The notes under the pieces: model-generated
The model's database searches: none
What the model was told of the DNA's origin: nothing
What the model saw: only the letters and a program-made list of their open reading frames with translations
Shown: positions 1-13,291 of the stretch, one piece after another
Layout: every line of letters starts with the position of its first letter
Numbering within the stretch: position 1 is the first letter of the stretch
NCBI GenBank assembly: GCA_023374025.1
Contig: SIJG01000017.1
Span: 2,028,731 to 2,092,730 of the forward strand
DNA length: 64,000 nucleotides
Source: Heterodera schachtii
Lineage: Eukaryota; Nematoda; Chromadorea; Rhabditida; Heteroderidae
Direction of reading: 5' to 3'
Position numbers and translations under genes: made by a program

Positions 1-1740
1 ATATAATATTTTGTCAGGATTAACTTATATTTACATAAAACTTAAATTAAATTTATTTTATTTTAAGGAAAATTGAATTAAATTAAAGCTATCATTATTA
101 TCTCATGAACATTAAGTCAATCTATTCATCCAATCGTGAACTCTTTTAAATGCATAAATTTATTTGTAATTTTTAATTGTTTCATTTAATGGAAACTCCA
201 TTAAGTAATTTTCAATAACTATTGCTTCTTATAAATATATAAATTATTGGTTAAATTAAAATAATATTAATTATAAATGAGTATTAAAGCATATGTACTC
301 CTGGTTTCATAAAAAATACATTTAATTATCGCTTAATTTGTTCTCTGTTACATGTTTTCAATGTATGTTATTTTAGTTAATTCATTACGCAACAATTTAA
401 GTCTCTCTTGACAAATATTTATTTCTCACTTATATTACTTTACCAATTTAGGTTTCAGCATCAATTATCTTTCTCGTATATTATTATTTTTTATAAATAA
501 AAATTATTTGTTTTCATTTAAGTTTAAAAACAATCGTTTTTAAAGAATGGCCAAATTGAATATGAAGCCAAAATCATGTCTCGTTGTTGAAAAGCATAAT
601 GAATGGGAAGTAGTCAATAACGTTTTTATTTGTTTTTTACAATTTAAGCAGGACACAGATAAAAAAAATTTTGAAAGTTCTATTAGTATCAAATTAACTT
701 TTAAATTAGAAATATTTATATTATACTATGATTTTATTATATTAAAGTTGAAATAAGTTTAAAATGTTTTTAAAAATTATATTTTCTTTTGTACATTTGT
801 TTTAGTAATGATAGAGAACATAACAATCTACAAAATAAAAAAGAAAGTAAATAAATTTATTAAGAATTAAAAAAGTTATGAATTTTAAACCTTGGAAAAA
901 TTTGGGTATCAAAACTTATGTTCCATCTTAAGTATATTTTTTCATTATTTTTGTTATGGTTGCATTTGGTTTTCAAGCTTTTACAAATGCTTTTTCTATA
1001 AAATTGAATTTTCCAAAACTTCGATATGGCAAATATTATGTCATTAAGTATTCGGTATGATTTTTCCATTATTCATATTATCCAACTTTAAAAAGTAAAA
1101 TTGCAATTTTCAGCAATGAAATTTGAATTAAATATAAATATAAAGTTTCAAGAAAATTAAAAGGCAATATATTTTTTATCATTTTACAACACCACTGTGT
1201 TCTTAAAAAAAATTGACATTTATTGTAATAACAATTGAATTATTTTATTTGCCTTCTTTTTAAGTTAATTAATCCTATTTTCTTGAAGGTTTTTATTATA
1301 AATTATTTAAAAAAATAAAATTTATCAAAATAATTTAACTCTAAGTACAAAAAAACTAATTTCTAAATGATTAACTATAAAATAAGCGAAAAAAAGTTGT
1401 ATGGATAAAAGTTTATCTTTTATATTTATTTCTAAAAATTATAAATTATATTTTATTAATATATAATAGGCATTTGCCTAAGTTATATAACTTTTTATTT
1501 AATATAATGTAGAAATTTATTATAGTAGTTATCTTTCTATTTTATTGTCTGAAATACCTTTTAGTATATTATTGAACATTTTATAAATCACTGAAAAATA
1601 TCAAATTACCAGTTTAAATAGTAATTAAAAAATTTATTAAAATAAAAATAAGTACATTTTATACCTTTTCAATTCATCAATGCTTACACAGAATACAAAA
1701 GTAATTAATGATTATTATTAATAAAAAAATTTATTATTAT

Positions 1741-1806
1741 TTTATTATCTCGAATTATTTCTTGGCATTATGATTGTGCTCAAATGGCATGCCATCAGCT
1801 TTTTTT
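1741..1806 (-). repeat. Dispersed repeat fragment, third copy of the 54.4/54.6 kb family
   Basis: The reverse complement of this segment matches the core of the two direct repeats at 54391-54528 and 54593-54730. Shared landmarks, in order, are a GCTGATGGCATGCC-like word, then AGCA(C/T)AATCATAATGCC, then AAGAATTAAT. It lies in the opposite orientation, more than 50 kb from the other copies. Confidence 0.6.
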
Positions 1807-2015
1807 TTTGTTTTCGTCGAAATATTTGAATCATTTTTTTTTCTACCCTGGAAATTTCAAATATATTTAATTTTTATAAATTAAATACCATGTTATTAAA
1901 GCTATTCACAAAATTTATTAATAATTGATTTAAAATATTTTATTATATTATTTTTTGTTAAAGTTTTTTATGTTTATTTTTGCAAAGCTTCATAGTTACA
2001 TTATCAAATCACCGA

Positions 2016-2068
2016 AACGATTTTTCTGTAGAGCTCCGGAACCGGAATTCGGAACCGAACCGGGATTG
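2016..2068 (+). repeat. CCGGAACCGG-type subterminal repeat fragment
   Basis: A short GC-rich island in AT desert built of GGAACC/GGAACCG words after TTTTTCTGTAGAGCTCC. A reverse-complement relative lies at 40017-40055 (same TTTTTCTGTA, AGCTCCG and AACCGGGAT words). This looks like the end of a DNA transposon, but no partner end or target duplication was found. Confidence 0.45.
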
Positions 2069-5000
2069 AGATATTTTTCAACAATTTTTTCTAGATTAGT
2101 CATAGAGAATTTCTTGACATAAAGCATTAGGATCACATTTCTAAGAATTATATTATTGCTTATTCACTTTAAAAAGTTATTCTCATTTATTTTTGGTATC
2201 TTGTAAATTAAGGCTATTTTTTAATAGTTATAAACCTTGATTTTTTAAAATCAATTAAATTTCCGAATATTTGCTTTTTAATAAATTATAAATTTATTAA
2301 GGATTTTTAAAAGAAATATTTTTTGGTGATTAATATATGTGGGATTATTCTTGTTTTTACTTAATGAGCTCTGCTTGTGTAAAAAACTTTCGCTTATGCA
2401 GAAATTCATTTTTTTTCATTTAGAGGTGAATATTAATATAATTTAGCAAAATAATTTATTTTTAAATTATAAAGATAAAATTAATCATTTTGTTTACATT
2501 AAATGTCTACTTTATCATAATTAAATAATTTATTTCGCTCAGTTGTTATTTATAGCTTATTTATATTTTATTCACTTGTTCATCATGATTTTTAAGTGCT
2601 CATCCGTGCCAAAAAATAAAAATTATTTTTTTTGAGTTAGATTTTTAAAATATATATTTAAGTATTAAATATTTTTCGGCCCTTCATTATTTTTTAATAA
2701 GAATTTATTTCATTTCATTTAATTTATTTTTATTATTGTGTGTAAATTTAAGTTTTTATTTAAGTTTTGATTAGCAAATTGTTTTTCTTATTAGTAAACT
2801 TGGTTACATTAATGTATTAATTTTTATTGTAGAGTATAAACGATAAAAATATTTTATAATTATATGTATACTAAATTAAAATGTGGTCTGGTTGCTAAAC
2901 CTTATGCCCTTTATTATTTTTTCGCTTGTTATTGATGGAGAAGCATTGATTAATTAATCTAATAAATTACTAGAAGAAAAAGTAATTATATTAAAAAATA
3001 TAAATTTTTATTCTGAAAAAATAAAATTATAGGAAATATTAGAATTTGTATTTTAATATAAAAATAAAGATAAAAGAATATATTATTTCTTTACAAATTT
3101 AAAGCATAATAGTTGGGATGTAAAATTATATGTCTTTTTTAAGAAAACAAAAAATTATGGTCTCAATAGAACAAATAAATTTCATGAAACAATTAAATAC
3201 TAAAAATCGATATTAGTTGACTACTATATATTTTAATTAATTATAATTGTAAAACCATTAAATAATTTAAAATGCAAAAAAATAAAATAAAACCGACGTT
3301 TAGTCTCTTTGCTTAAATGTTGAATGGCGCCTTTAAAATTTCTTGGAAGAACAAAAGCACTATTAATCGGATAATAAAAAAATTTTGGCAAAGAAAAAAG
3401 CAATGGAAAAATTGAATTCTCACAGAGAGCAGGGCACGATTGAGGAATGTTTTAGACAAGTGTCTCTATTTAAGAAACATTAATTATCATAAATAAATCG
3501 CTTGTCTAAAATGAATTGACTAATAATTCATCATGAAAATAATTAATAAAAAAATAAATTATTTTTTGGCGGAGGAGTTTTTAAAAAAGGCTGGATACCA
3601 AAATTAATAAATTATTGTGACAAAAATACTTAAAACTTTTTATTTAAATAAAAAATCTTTTATATTATATCATTTTCGTTAAATAATAACTTCTTTAATA
3701 TCTTTCTTAGTTCTTTGATTTTATATTGTGATTAATGTTGAGAAAAAATCTTTGCAAGAAGAAAAAACATTTTTAGCTTTTTTGATTTTTTTAAACTTTA
3801 TTTTTTAAATAAAGGTAAATATTTTTGTGTTCTCAATTATTTATTTAATAATAATTTTTATTAAATAAATGTAAATATACAATAACAATCAATATGCATT
3901 GTGTAATGTTTTAATAATTAAAAATTAGCAAAAACAATATTTTGAATTATTTATTTTCTTTTATATTATGATGTATTTTATTTTAAATGATTTTAAAAAT
4001 AGATCGTCGAGTAACCATCAATTAGTGTTCACGATTTATACATTTTGCATATAACATTTTTTCTTTAAATTAAACAATCCTTAAATTTCAAGAATGCATT
4101 AATTAATAAAATAAATGAACATTGATTGACAATACAAAAAAAAAAAATTAATTGTAATATTAAAAATTTATTTATTAAATAAAAAAAAATTAAAACCAAA
4201 CAGGAAGGAGAAGGTGCAAAATCATTCTTCTTCGGTTTTCTTTTCATTTGTTCATTTATAAAATTTATTTTTGTAAATTATTTGAGAATTGTTATGTCCT
4301 CATTTATTATTTTATGAAAGTTTTTTTTTATTGAAAATTGTTATTTCTATACTGATTTAATTTGAGCTCACCTAAATTTTAACAAAAAGATATTTTGTTA
4401 AATTCAAATTATGAGTTATTATTTAAACTAAAATTTAATAAATATTTATTACAGGTTTTTTGTCGGTTATCTTCTGTCTAAAAAATTGTTTCTTAATACC
4501 TAATTAAACAGTTTATTTATTTTATTTTCTGTAAATTATAAAAATTTTCACCAAAAACAATTAAATTCTTTGTTATAATTAAAGAGTTTTTTATTTTCTA
4601 TCATGGCTTTCTAGGTGGGACATCGTCAAAGTTTAAGTGTTAACAGTTAAGTTTTTATTTATTTTGAGACTTTAGTACATTAATATAAATATTAAAAATA
4701 TTTATTTATTTAATTTTCTCTCAATAAAATCTATAAATTATTTTTTATTGTTACAAATTTATAAAAAATTGTATTTAATTAATTGTCATTATTATAGCAT
4801 TTTATATCTATTTTATTAATTAATTGTCCAGGGCCGGTGTTTACAAATAAAATATTTTTCCAAATCTCTAATTTTAACTTTAGTGTTTTAAAATTATATA
4901 TATATACATCAATTTATTTTTAAGTTCTTCATATTTACTCTTGATTTTTAAACAAAATATTAGAATTGCTTATTTTCTGAACATTTAATGATTATTGTAA

Positions 5001-6277
5001 ATATTCTGATTATTATTCCTTTTAAATTATCTTTTATTCATTCGATAGTATTTAAATATATTTATATCTTCTTTTATTAAATTTGCAAATGTGTATGTAT
5101 TATCAAAGAAATTTTTTTCGCACTAAATTCATTTCCATCTCATGCATTGGGAATTTTGCTCGTTATAAGCTGCTCATTAAAAGTGGTAATTGTCGTCAAA
5201 ACGCTTTCTTGTTTATTAATTTTAAATTTTTTATTTCAATTCCAAATAAGTCTTAATTTATAGTGGGTAATCTAAATAATAAAATAAAAGTTGAACACAA
5301 ATTGTCAAAAAACTTTTTCCACAGTTTAGCTTAATCATTCCATTAAGGGACTTCAATAGATAATATTTCTTTTAGGTAAAATTGAATTTAATTAGTATTG
5401 TGTTTATGACATTATTGTGACGAATAAATATTTTATTTATTTATCTTTTATTAATGGATTTAAGTATAGTTCCTCATTTAATTAGCTTTTAAATTATTGA
5501 ATATAAACAAGCTGACACTGTAATTTGAAATTTAGCCTAGTTTGCAATCATGCTGATCACCATGTGAATTGACCATTAATCACAAAGGAGATCCTCTTTA
5601 TATTATAACTCTTTTCAATTCTTTTTGTGTGTTTTATGAGGCATTTCTTATTTAGTAAATATAAAATTTTTCAATATTTTTAATAAAATTAATTCAGTAA
5701 TTAATAAATTTTTTAAATAATATTAAATAGCATATTAAAATTATTCTGTGTTTTTCACGTTCTCAAATTTTTCAAAAATTGTTTATTCGTTAAAATTATC
5801 AAATGGGGTAAATCGTATAATACATTTTAGAAAAATAATTTATATTTTTGAGCTTGCTTATTTATTTTTACTTGAATAATTGTAAACGATGTCTAAAAAA
5901 TAAATGTGAATGTCTTAGATTGAATAAGCCATTTTACTCAAGTAATAATAAATTGAGCTTGTTGTTAGTTTTAGGTTATAAAAAACCCCCAAAAATATTT
6001 GCTTAATGGGAAAATTGTTGCTAAAAACTAATAAATAAATTTTGAGATAATTTTTTTGAGAATTTATTTTTCATTTCTTAGAGCATATATCATCAATTTG
6101 ACCAAAAGTACGCCACGACAAAAGGCCAAAAATACCCACTAATTTAAAAAATTTGAGCAAATTTTAAATAAAAATTGTCATTATATTAAAAGCTATTAAA
6201 AATTCTGTCAAATGCAAGAATGGGATCTGATAAAATTCTAGAGGACAATTATTCGCATAAATGGTATTATTACTAAC

Positions 6278-6668
6278 AAGGGAACCACCCGAAAAGTATT
6301 CACTTTCTATTAATTCCCTACCTTTAATTTTATTATTATTTTTGCTTATTTTACTAAAGAAAAACTATTATACATTTTTTTAGTCTAAAAATGATTTTTT
6401 AATTGTTTTATTACATTATACATTAATTAAAATTTATTTATTTTTATGCTGGATTTGAACCCGAGCTCCAAAAATGCGAATTTAACCAACTGAGCACCAA
6501 TTTTAAGTGAAAACACAGCCAAAATTTCGATTTTTGAGGCCCCATAACTTTTTTATTTGTTCATATGGGGACGTAATATTAAAAATTCACAATAGAAGTC
6601 GACCATTCTCTATCCAATGGTATATAAAACATATGCATTTTCCTACTTACAGTTCGGGTGGTTCCCTT
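6278..6668. mobile_element. MITE with 16-bp perfect TIRs
   Basis: The 391-bp segment is bounded by AAGGGAACCACCCGAA at 6278-6293 and its exact reverse complement at 6653-6668. It has no transposase ORF, so it is non-autonomous. A degenerate tRNA-like segment lies inside (6446-6500, minus strand). The flanks do not give a clean target duplication, so I leave the superfamily unassigned. Confidence 0.7.
6446..6500 (-). other. tRNA-like fragment with A and B boxes
   Basis: On the minus strand a box-A-like TGGTGCTCAGTTGG is followed by a box-B-like GGGTTCAAATCC. The segment is too short and its arms too eroded for a functional tRNA. It sits inside the 6278-6668 MITE, so it may be a captured tRNA or a SINE-type head. 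Confidence 0.4.
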
Positions 6669-9600
6669 ATAAGAAAAGTTCATTATTAAATACCAACCAA
6701 AAAAATAAATAAAGAAACAGCTTTTTATATAATTCAATTTGTAAACAATTTTTAATCTTATTTTAATTCTTCACTTTATATATAATTATTAAATTGCTTG
6801 CAATTCATTTTAGAACTTTCTTTTTATAATCTTTATTATAGTTTTTGGCGTTAGGTTAATAATTATTAAATTAAAAAATTTCTTACTCTACTATTTTTCT
6901 TTATTTCATATATTTTTAATTAAAATGTTTTTAAATACCACACGATTGTCAATTCAAAATAAAAATACTTTTAAATTAATTTAGTAAATTATGAACTTAT
7001 TCAAATACTGACTAAAATTCATAATTTAATTTATAATATTTTTGTTTTTTTATCATTTGTAATGAATTTTTGGTTTATTTTTTTGTATTTCGTTGGTAAA
7101 TTTGTATGATTAAATTAGCTTAATCATTCTTCCAACAATAATTAAAATAAAATTCATTAGAACATCATGCCATTTAGTTGCTTTTTCTCGTAATCAACTT
7201 GAACGGTTTATTGTAAGTTTCATTTCATATTTATATATAAATTTTGGCTAAATTTTTCTATAATTCCATTTTTGTATGAACCAAAATTTATTATTATTCG
7301 TTTTTATAAGGTTAAGTGAAGGTTCTAATTAATATTTTCGTTGTTTTAGCATAATTTGCTCTTTGTTCCAAATTATTATTTAAACATATAAATGCATTTC
7401 TCTCAAATTTAATGATTACATTTTAACAGACAAAATAATTCAATTTATTTTTATAATATATCTATTATTGTAATTTAATTTATTTATGTATTTTCCTACC
7501 TTTTCCATCATTAAATTTTCTTGTTTATTTTTTATTTATTTATTCGTGTGATGATTGTTAGGTTTTTTAGTTTTAATTTTTTATTCATTAAAGAAAATTG
7601 ATTTATTTTGATATTCATAAGTGTTCACTTCAACACCAATTCCACGTGATAGAGCCGGGTTTGGGTTTCAAAGGTATTATTGTGCATATATGATTTAATA
7701 GTATTTGGTTTAATGCATATTCGTTTTGTTCTTGAACATTTGTCTCTAAAACCGATGAATGTATATTAAAAATATTGTGTAACCTTATATTTCCTTTCAG
7801 ATATGAACCTATAAATTATTAATTATTTTTTGTTTATTTTTTTGTTCTTACACAATGAATAATCCTTTATTTTATATTAATAGCAAAAAATCTTAAATAT
7901 TTTATTACTTTACTTATTTAGAATATTCACCCTCTCAATATATTTTTATTTCAAATTTTATCATTGAAATATTATTTATATTTTCTTAATGTTTTTTTTA
8001 TTTTTATTCTATTTTTTGTTATAAGATTTAACCTTTTCATTTTTATCTTTTATTAGGAAAATAAACCAACCTTTAGTAATTTAATTAAAATGCTTTGTTA
8101 TTAGTAATACATTTTTAGTAATATTGAAATTATTTTTAAAAAGATTTAACAAAGAAAAAGGAAATATTTGCATTTAAAATAGTATTATTATTTCTGTTTC
8201 TTTATCAAAGTCAATGCATTTTTTTTGTTTCCGTTTGCTAATAAATCGGATAAATATTTGTTTAAAGAAATATTTCAAAACGTTAATCTCTTTTAAATTG
8301 CATCTTATGAGTATGCTTTTGATTTTTGGTGTTTAATAAATGATTATTATTTTTGTTTATTTTAATAAATTCTAATAAATGCTGCGAAATAAAACTTTAC
8401 AAGAAATGAGCAGATAGAATTTTACTTAAACTTTCATGCTACGTTGATCCAAGAGTGCTAATTGTTCCGGGTCTTTTGCAGCCACTTATGCTTGTTTACA
8501 GGTGTTGTGATGACTAATAACACTTATTATTATATTTTAGTCATTTTAGCCAGTAGTTGTACACAATAAGTTCTATATCAAAATATTTAGTTTTATAGTT
8601 TTTTAATTGTATTACTGTTACGAAATTAATTTTGTTTTCGATTAATTGCTAATATTTATTAATTTATTTTTCTCATTTAATTATCTTTTAATGATAATAA
8701 AAGCGTACATATTATTGTGTATATTTTCAATTTCATCTTTAATTCAAGTATTAAGCTGACATTTAGTGATATGACTTTTTAAGAATCGTATAAGTAAAAT
8801 TGTAATCTTTTTTAAAGACAATTTATGAAAAAATATTGCAGTCTGTGTTGAAAAATTATTATGTTCAGACTTTTCCGTCAGATAAATTTTTTGTATTTAT
8901 ACAATAACTAATAATATATATAATAATTATTAACATTTTTATAAATTTGTAAATATTAGAAAACTAATTAATACATGTTTGATTAATTATTGTTTGGTTC
9001 TTTTCAGTTGAAAGAAATTTTATTAAATGCATTTTTTAAACCATTTATTTTTAATAGTCTCTTTAAAATAGTTTTGGATTCTTATTTATAAATTTTAATT
9101 TTGTTTGTGAGTGTTATTTTTTTCTTGTGTTTCGAGACTACAAATTAAGAAGTTATTTAAATTATGTTAAAAGGAAGAAGTATGGTATAAACATTTTCAA
9201 ATCCAACAAATTAAAAGTGTCATTTTTTATTGTTATTTTTTTGCTTTGGTGTATGTTCTATTGAAATATAATTTTCAAAGATGATATCTGAACTTAGATA
9301 GATTTATGCTTAAAAATAAATTGTATTAACAATATTTATAAAAAATACCATTTACCAACATATTATATATAGTTGGTGTTTTTATTTATGATTTTGACCA
9401 AAATTTGAGGTGATAAAATATATTAATTATAAATATAAAACAGGATAATAAAAAAATAAAATTTTCACAATAATTGTTTTTATGTTCTTTGCGTTATTAA
9501 AAATTTTTGTTTAAAAGAAGAAAATTTTTAAAATAATTTAATCAATAAATGTCTATAATATTATTAACAGCAAAAACTTAAAATAATGAATATAGAGCAT

Positions 9601-12078
9601 TTAAAAAATTTAATTCTTCTATAAGGCCTTTGGATTAATTGAATGGATATATAAATCTTTGATAGTCATAATTATTTAAATATTTTATTATAAGTCCTTT
9701 AATATTGTCAACTTTGTAAATGAGGAGTGAATGGTGGTAATTCGCATGAGCGATAGCCGATTTAAATAGTGGCAAATTGTGTACTCGGCCAAAGAGTAAG
9801 GTGGCCGAACACAGCGGAAGTCGTATTATTTATCCATTCTTCATGAATGTCTATACTGCGACTCTTTTTTCTAATTTATTAAAATTATTGAACTTTTTTT
9901 TGATAAAATTAATGAATCAAAAATATATTTTTGTATAAGTACAATTGCAAAATTGTAAGTTTGATGAATTTTTTCATTAAATATATAATTAAATTAACAA
10001 ATTATAAGTATTATATTTATTTCTTCCATGGAATTGCATCATCAAGTAAATTATATTTTTTGTTTTTATTTATTTATTGTTATCTTTAATTTTATCAAGC
10101 CTTATTCACTTTAAGTTGATTAGTGTTTAACGCAGGCTTTATTTTATGAAAAATATAAATAATAAACTTTTAAAAGCAATAAGGTGAATAGTTTTTTAAG
10201 TAATTAATTACCGAATTTATATTATTAGAGTATTAAAATATTAAACATATAATCATTGAAATAACATTTATTTTGTCAATTTAACATCTCCTTGAATGAT
10301 CTTTTGACTAGTAGTTATTTTGTATTCCTATTTTTGATTTTTATATAATTTTTATTTTAAATTTGTTATAAATTTAATCGTAAAATAAGTTGTCTATTAA
10401 AAATTTTACTATAAATTTTTATTTCTTTCATTTGTTTTTTGTATGATCAGTGAATATTAATTAATTAAAGATATTCGACATTTATTTGATTTACCATAAT
10501 TTTATTATTATTTTAAATTTAATGAAATTATAAAAGATAATGTATTATGTAAATTTAAGAATCATTTCTATAAATATGTTTTCACTAAGTTTTTTTTAAT
10601 TTTGTTTTGAGTTTTTTAGCAAACAAATAGCTCCGACATTTTTATAATAAAGGTTTTATTTTATTTTTGTTTTATAAACCGAAAATATTTTAAATTGTAT
10701 GTATAAATTCTCAAAAAAATACTTAATAAAAAATGGATGTCATTTAATTTGTTTCACGACTAATCGTTTTTTAAAAACTAATTGGCAAAAAATATAAAAT
10801 TTTAATGGGGACCTAACACACTCTGGGTTAAAATTAAAATTTTTGAGTTAATACTTATTTAAACTAAAAATTTAATATTTAGTTATGTTCGTTGTTTAAT
10901 CAGTTTTCGAAAAAAAGGCATTTAAAACAAATAAAGAAAATTTTTTTGTCAATTACACCATTTTTGTCATCCTTTTTTCACAGCAACATTCAGCAAAAAT
11001 CGGAGCGGAGGAATAGTCAAAAATTTATGAATCGATAAACGCCCAAGGGTGAACGGAGAGATATAGGAAGGGGTGGGGGAAGTGACCAAAAGAAAAATGC
11101 AACGAAACTGGGAAGGGGAGAGGGGGGATGATTGAGATGCTGGAATTCTTTTTAATCAATCAAACTATGTCATGAAGTCTGTAAATTACTGTATTAATCA
11201 TTATGTGGTTTTATAAGAAAATTTTTAAATTATTATTTTTTTCAATGAATTTTTAATAGTCGTTTGTCCCTTTCATGAAGAAATAAATTTATTTTTATTT
11301 TTTTAAAAAAGAAGCTTACGATATTATTATTTTTTCTTTGATATTAAACAAAGTATTTTATAAAAAAATTTAACTTATAACTCTATTTTCATTTTTATTT
11401 ATTGTATGTCAATATTAAATAAGTTAATAGATCGTTGTAATTTAATATTACTGAACGTTAAAATAATTAATATTAGTATATAATATGAAATATCTGCTTG
11501 TTTTTAAATTTTGCTGTATGACGTGTATTCAAAATCTTATTTGAACGAACATTATTTGGTATATTTTTATAAAGCTCAAAGATGACTTATTGCTTTTTCC
11601 ACTCTTAATGCCTTTTGGTTTACGTTATACAAAATTGATGTTATGGAACACATTAACTTTCATCTTGTCCTTTTGTTTATAATCAGAATTATGAATTAAG
11701 TTGTTAGTTTATATTTTTTTATGATTTTCTTGTTAAAAAATAAATTATTATTTTTTATTTATGTCTATACTCCTTGTTCATAATCTAATCCAAATAATAG
11801 ATTTATAATAAAAAAAATATATGTAATTTTCATGAGTAATTCAATTAAATTGGGTATTGGTAAATTTAAAAAACGGGTGAAGAAAAATTCCAAAATGTTT
11901 ATGAATTTTTGAATGTCAAAAAATTAGCAGCAATAAATTTGAAGGTAAAAGTTTATGATCATTTATTAAGATAGAAAAAATGTATAGTTTAACTAGGCTA
12001 TGATTTTTTAATTTCAACTTTTTCCTGATCTCTTCATGGCCTGAAACTCACGAAAAACATTTTTTTTCCTGTGGTTTT
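6669..12078. other. AT-rich desert, no gene seen
   Basis: T-rich on the plus strand over most of its length. No ORF longer than about 60 codons and no clear exon. A GC-richer island at 9720-9835 is listed separately. 8440-8515 and a purine-rich stretch at 11000-11125 (GGGGTGGGGG- and GGGGAGAGGGG-like runs) are the only other departures from the background; neither resolves into a gene. Confidence 0.55.
9720..9835. other. GC-richer island with a perfect hairpin, possible ncRNA
   Basis: About 115 bases of near-balanced composition sit in more than 5 kb of AT desert. TCGGCCA (9785-9791) pairs perfectly with TGGCCGA (9802-9808) across a 10-base loop. It does not match any snRNA, tRNA, 5S or SL RNA core I can recall. 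It could be a small structured RNA, an old exon or a transposon remnant. Confidence 0.3.
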
Positions 12079-12272
12079 TGTTGGATAAGGAACGACCCCA
12101 ATTATCGATTCCATTTTCCCTTTCTCTCCCTCTCTCATTGTCTCTCGCCCCGCCCCTTGACCAGTCCATAAATATGTCTCCCTTTCCCTCACTCAGGGCA
12201 TTCTCCCATTCATTCCACCATTTCATTATTTTAATTATTTATTCTCTGCTGTCCTCCTTATTTATTTGTTTA
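12079..12272 (+). repeat. 5' LTR
   Basis: Matches 13292-13485 with one T/C difference near the start. Compared with the 3' LTR it lacks the last 30 bases (ATAAATTATTT... to GACAACA) and instead runs through a short ACAAAAAT into the primer-binding-like site, so its 3' edge has been trimmed or rearranged. Confidence 0.85.
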
Positions 12273-12280
12273 CAAAAATT

Positions 12281-12298
12281 TGGCGCAGTCAGCAAAGG
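12281..12298 (+). promoter_or_regulatory. Primer-binding-site-like sequence
   Basis: TGGCGCAGTCAGCAAAGG lies a few bases after the 5' LTR. TGG complements a tRNA CCA end, and the TGGCGCAGTC start resembles primer-binding sites of several animal Ty3/Gypsy elements. The priming tRNA is not identified here. Confidence 0.55.
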
Positions 12299-12352
12299 AC
12301 CTGCTCTACATCTTCGGGTGAGAAAAGGCATCAATTTTGGTTTTCAGGACCA

Positions 12353-12655
12353 AAAGCCGAGACGGCTAAACAAATTCACCGAAAAGCCGGGATTGGCTGT
12401 GAATTGTTTTAAAGCCGGATTGGCAAATTCGTCAAAAAGCAGTCAAAGAAACTGCAAGCGTCAAAAGCCGAGTCGGCTCAACAAAATTCGTCTAAAGCCG
12501 GGTCGGCTCATCGAAATTCATCAAAAGCCGGGTTGGCTCGTCAATTTCGTCAAAAAGCAGACAAAAGAACTGCTTATTTTTCTAAAGCCGGGTCGGTTCG
12601 ACAAAATTCGACAAAAGCCGGGTCGGCTCAACAAATTCGACAAAAGCCGGTCCGA
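12353..12655 (+). repeat. Degenerate ~27-30 bp tandem repeat encoding KPG-type peptides
   Basis: The unit AAAGCCGGGTCGGCT-CAACAAATTCG recurs about ten times with variation. Reading it gives repeated Lys-Pro-Gly-(Arg/Trp)-Leu or, in another frame, Lys-Ala-Gly-Ser motifs. Both frames stay open through most of the array. It lies where the variable N-terminal or linker part of gag would be, and appears to have grown by slippage. Confidence 0.7.
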
Positions 12656-12893
12656 GCCAAACCGCAACAAATTCAGGACAAGCAAAAGTCCAAAATGAAG
12701 CCACAGCAAAGCCAGAAAGGATATTTCCAGCCGAATAATTCAACGGCAATTGAAAAGGAAGTGGACCTGCCTAATCAGCCCTGCTATTCATGTGGAGGCA
12801 AAAATCACAGGCAAAAAGAGTTGGTTCAAAAATTCGACGTGCGAAAAGTGCGGACGAATCGGCCACATCGCAAAAAGATGCAAAAACGGCACA
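12656..12893 (+). pseudogene. gag nucleocapsid remnant, zinc knuckle broken by frameshift
   Basis: Two adjacent Cys/His clusters are visible. The second, at 12840-12881, is a complete retroviral-type knuckle CX2CX4HX4C (Cys-Glu-Lys-Cys ... His ... Cys). The first begins at 12782 with CX2CX4H, but its last Cys is missing and it is in a different frame from the second. A one- or two-base indel lies between them, near the A run at about 12815. Paired knuckles of this spacing are typical of Ty3/Gypsy nucleocapsid proteins. The upstream capsid is absent or reduced to the tandem repeat. Confidence 0.7.
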
Positions 12894-13089
12894 GAAACCC
12901 GACGTGTTCGTGCCGTGGCCACAAAGTTGCCGGCGACGGTCATCGAGAGAATTGGCAACTCTCCGACTTATCGAGTCGACGTCCCGACACTCCGTTGCGC
13001 AGTCCACCGCCTTATCAACCAAATTCGCCGCCGTTTCCCAGTGGAATTGGAGGCACCGCATATTGGCCAAGCAAATGGAAATGATTTGG

Positions 13090-13253
13090 CTGGGGACCAA
13101 ACGAACCGAACCCCCATTAAGGAGATTGAAAAAGCCAAATCTCCAATTGGCCAAAGTCAAAATGCGCCGCGAAGATCAGCACGCGCCAAGACGGCACCTC
13201 AGCAACTGGACATGGACCCGTCGAAACGGAAGTACGATGTCGTCCGGCCATGA
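13090..13253 (+). pseudogene. Probable C-terminal tail of pol (after integrase)
   Basis: The frame carrying the complete zinc knuckle stays open to a stop at 13251-13253. It ends in a basic segment with the pattern PRRSAR..., QQLDMDPSKRKY. This resembles the RRSxRxRRxPxRLxxDPSxKxY endings I associate with Ty3/Gypsy polyproteins of nematodes and insects. If so, one deletion removed the protease-RT-RNaseH-integrase core and joined gag to the pol end. Recognition is from memory of the family pattern only. Confidence 0.45.
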
Positions 13254-13278
13254 TCTCGCGCAGGAGGGACTTTTTTTC

Positions 13279-13291
13279 CAAAGAAGGGAGG
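13279..13291 (+). other. Polypurine tract before the 3' LTR
   Basis: AAAGAAGGGAGG lies directly upstream of the TGTTGG start of the 3' LTR, the expected place and composition for plus-strand priming. Confidence 0.65.

Larger units (their letters stand above)
1..6277. other. AT-rich desert, no gene seen
   Basis: This stretch is almost entirely A and T, with long T runs on the plus strand. The few ORFs are short (60-69 codons), rich in Lys, Asn, Ile and Phe, and look like chance openings. I see no splice-bounded exon, RNA gene or TIR pair here. Two small dispersed-repeat fragments (1741-1806 and 2016-2068) are listed separately. Confidence 0.6.

Noticed and set aside
6507..6689. 60-codon ORF in the 6.3-kb MITE
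   Set aside because: It spans the right TIR and ends in flanking DNA; no transposase feature.
12078..12698. 206-codon ORF starting in the 5' LTR
   Set aside because: Its first 65 codons read the LTR itself and recur in the 3' LTR ORF. The remainder is one frame of the tandem repeat, so it is not a separate gene.
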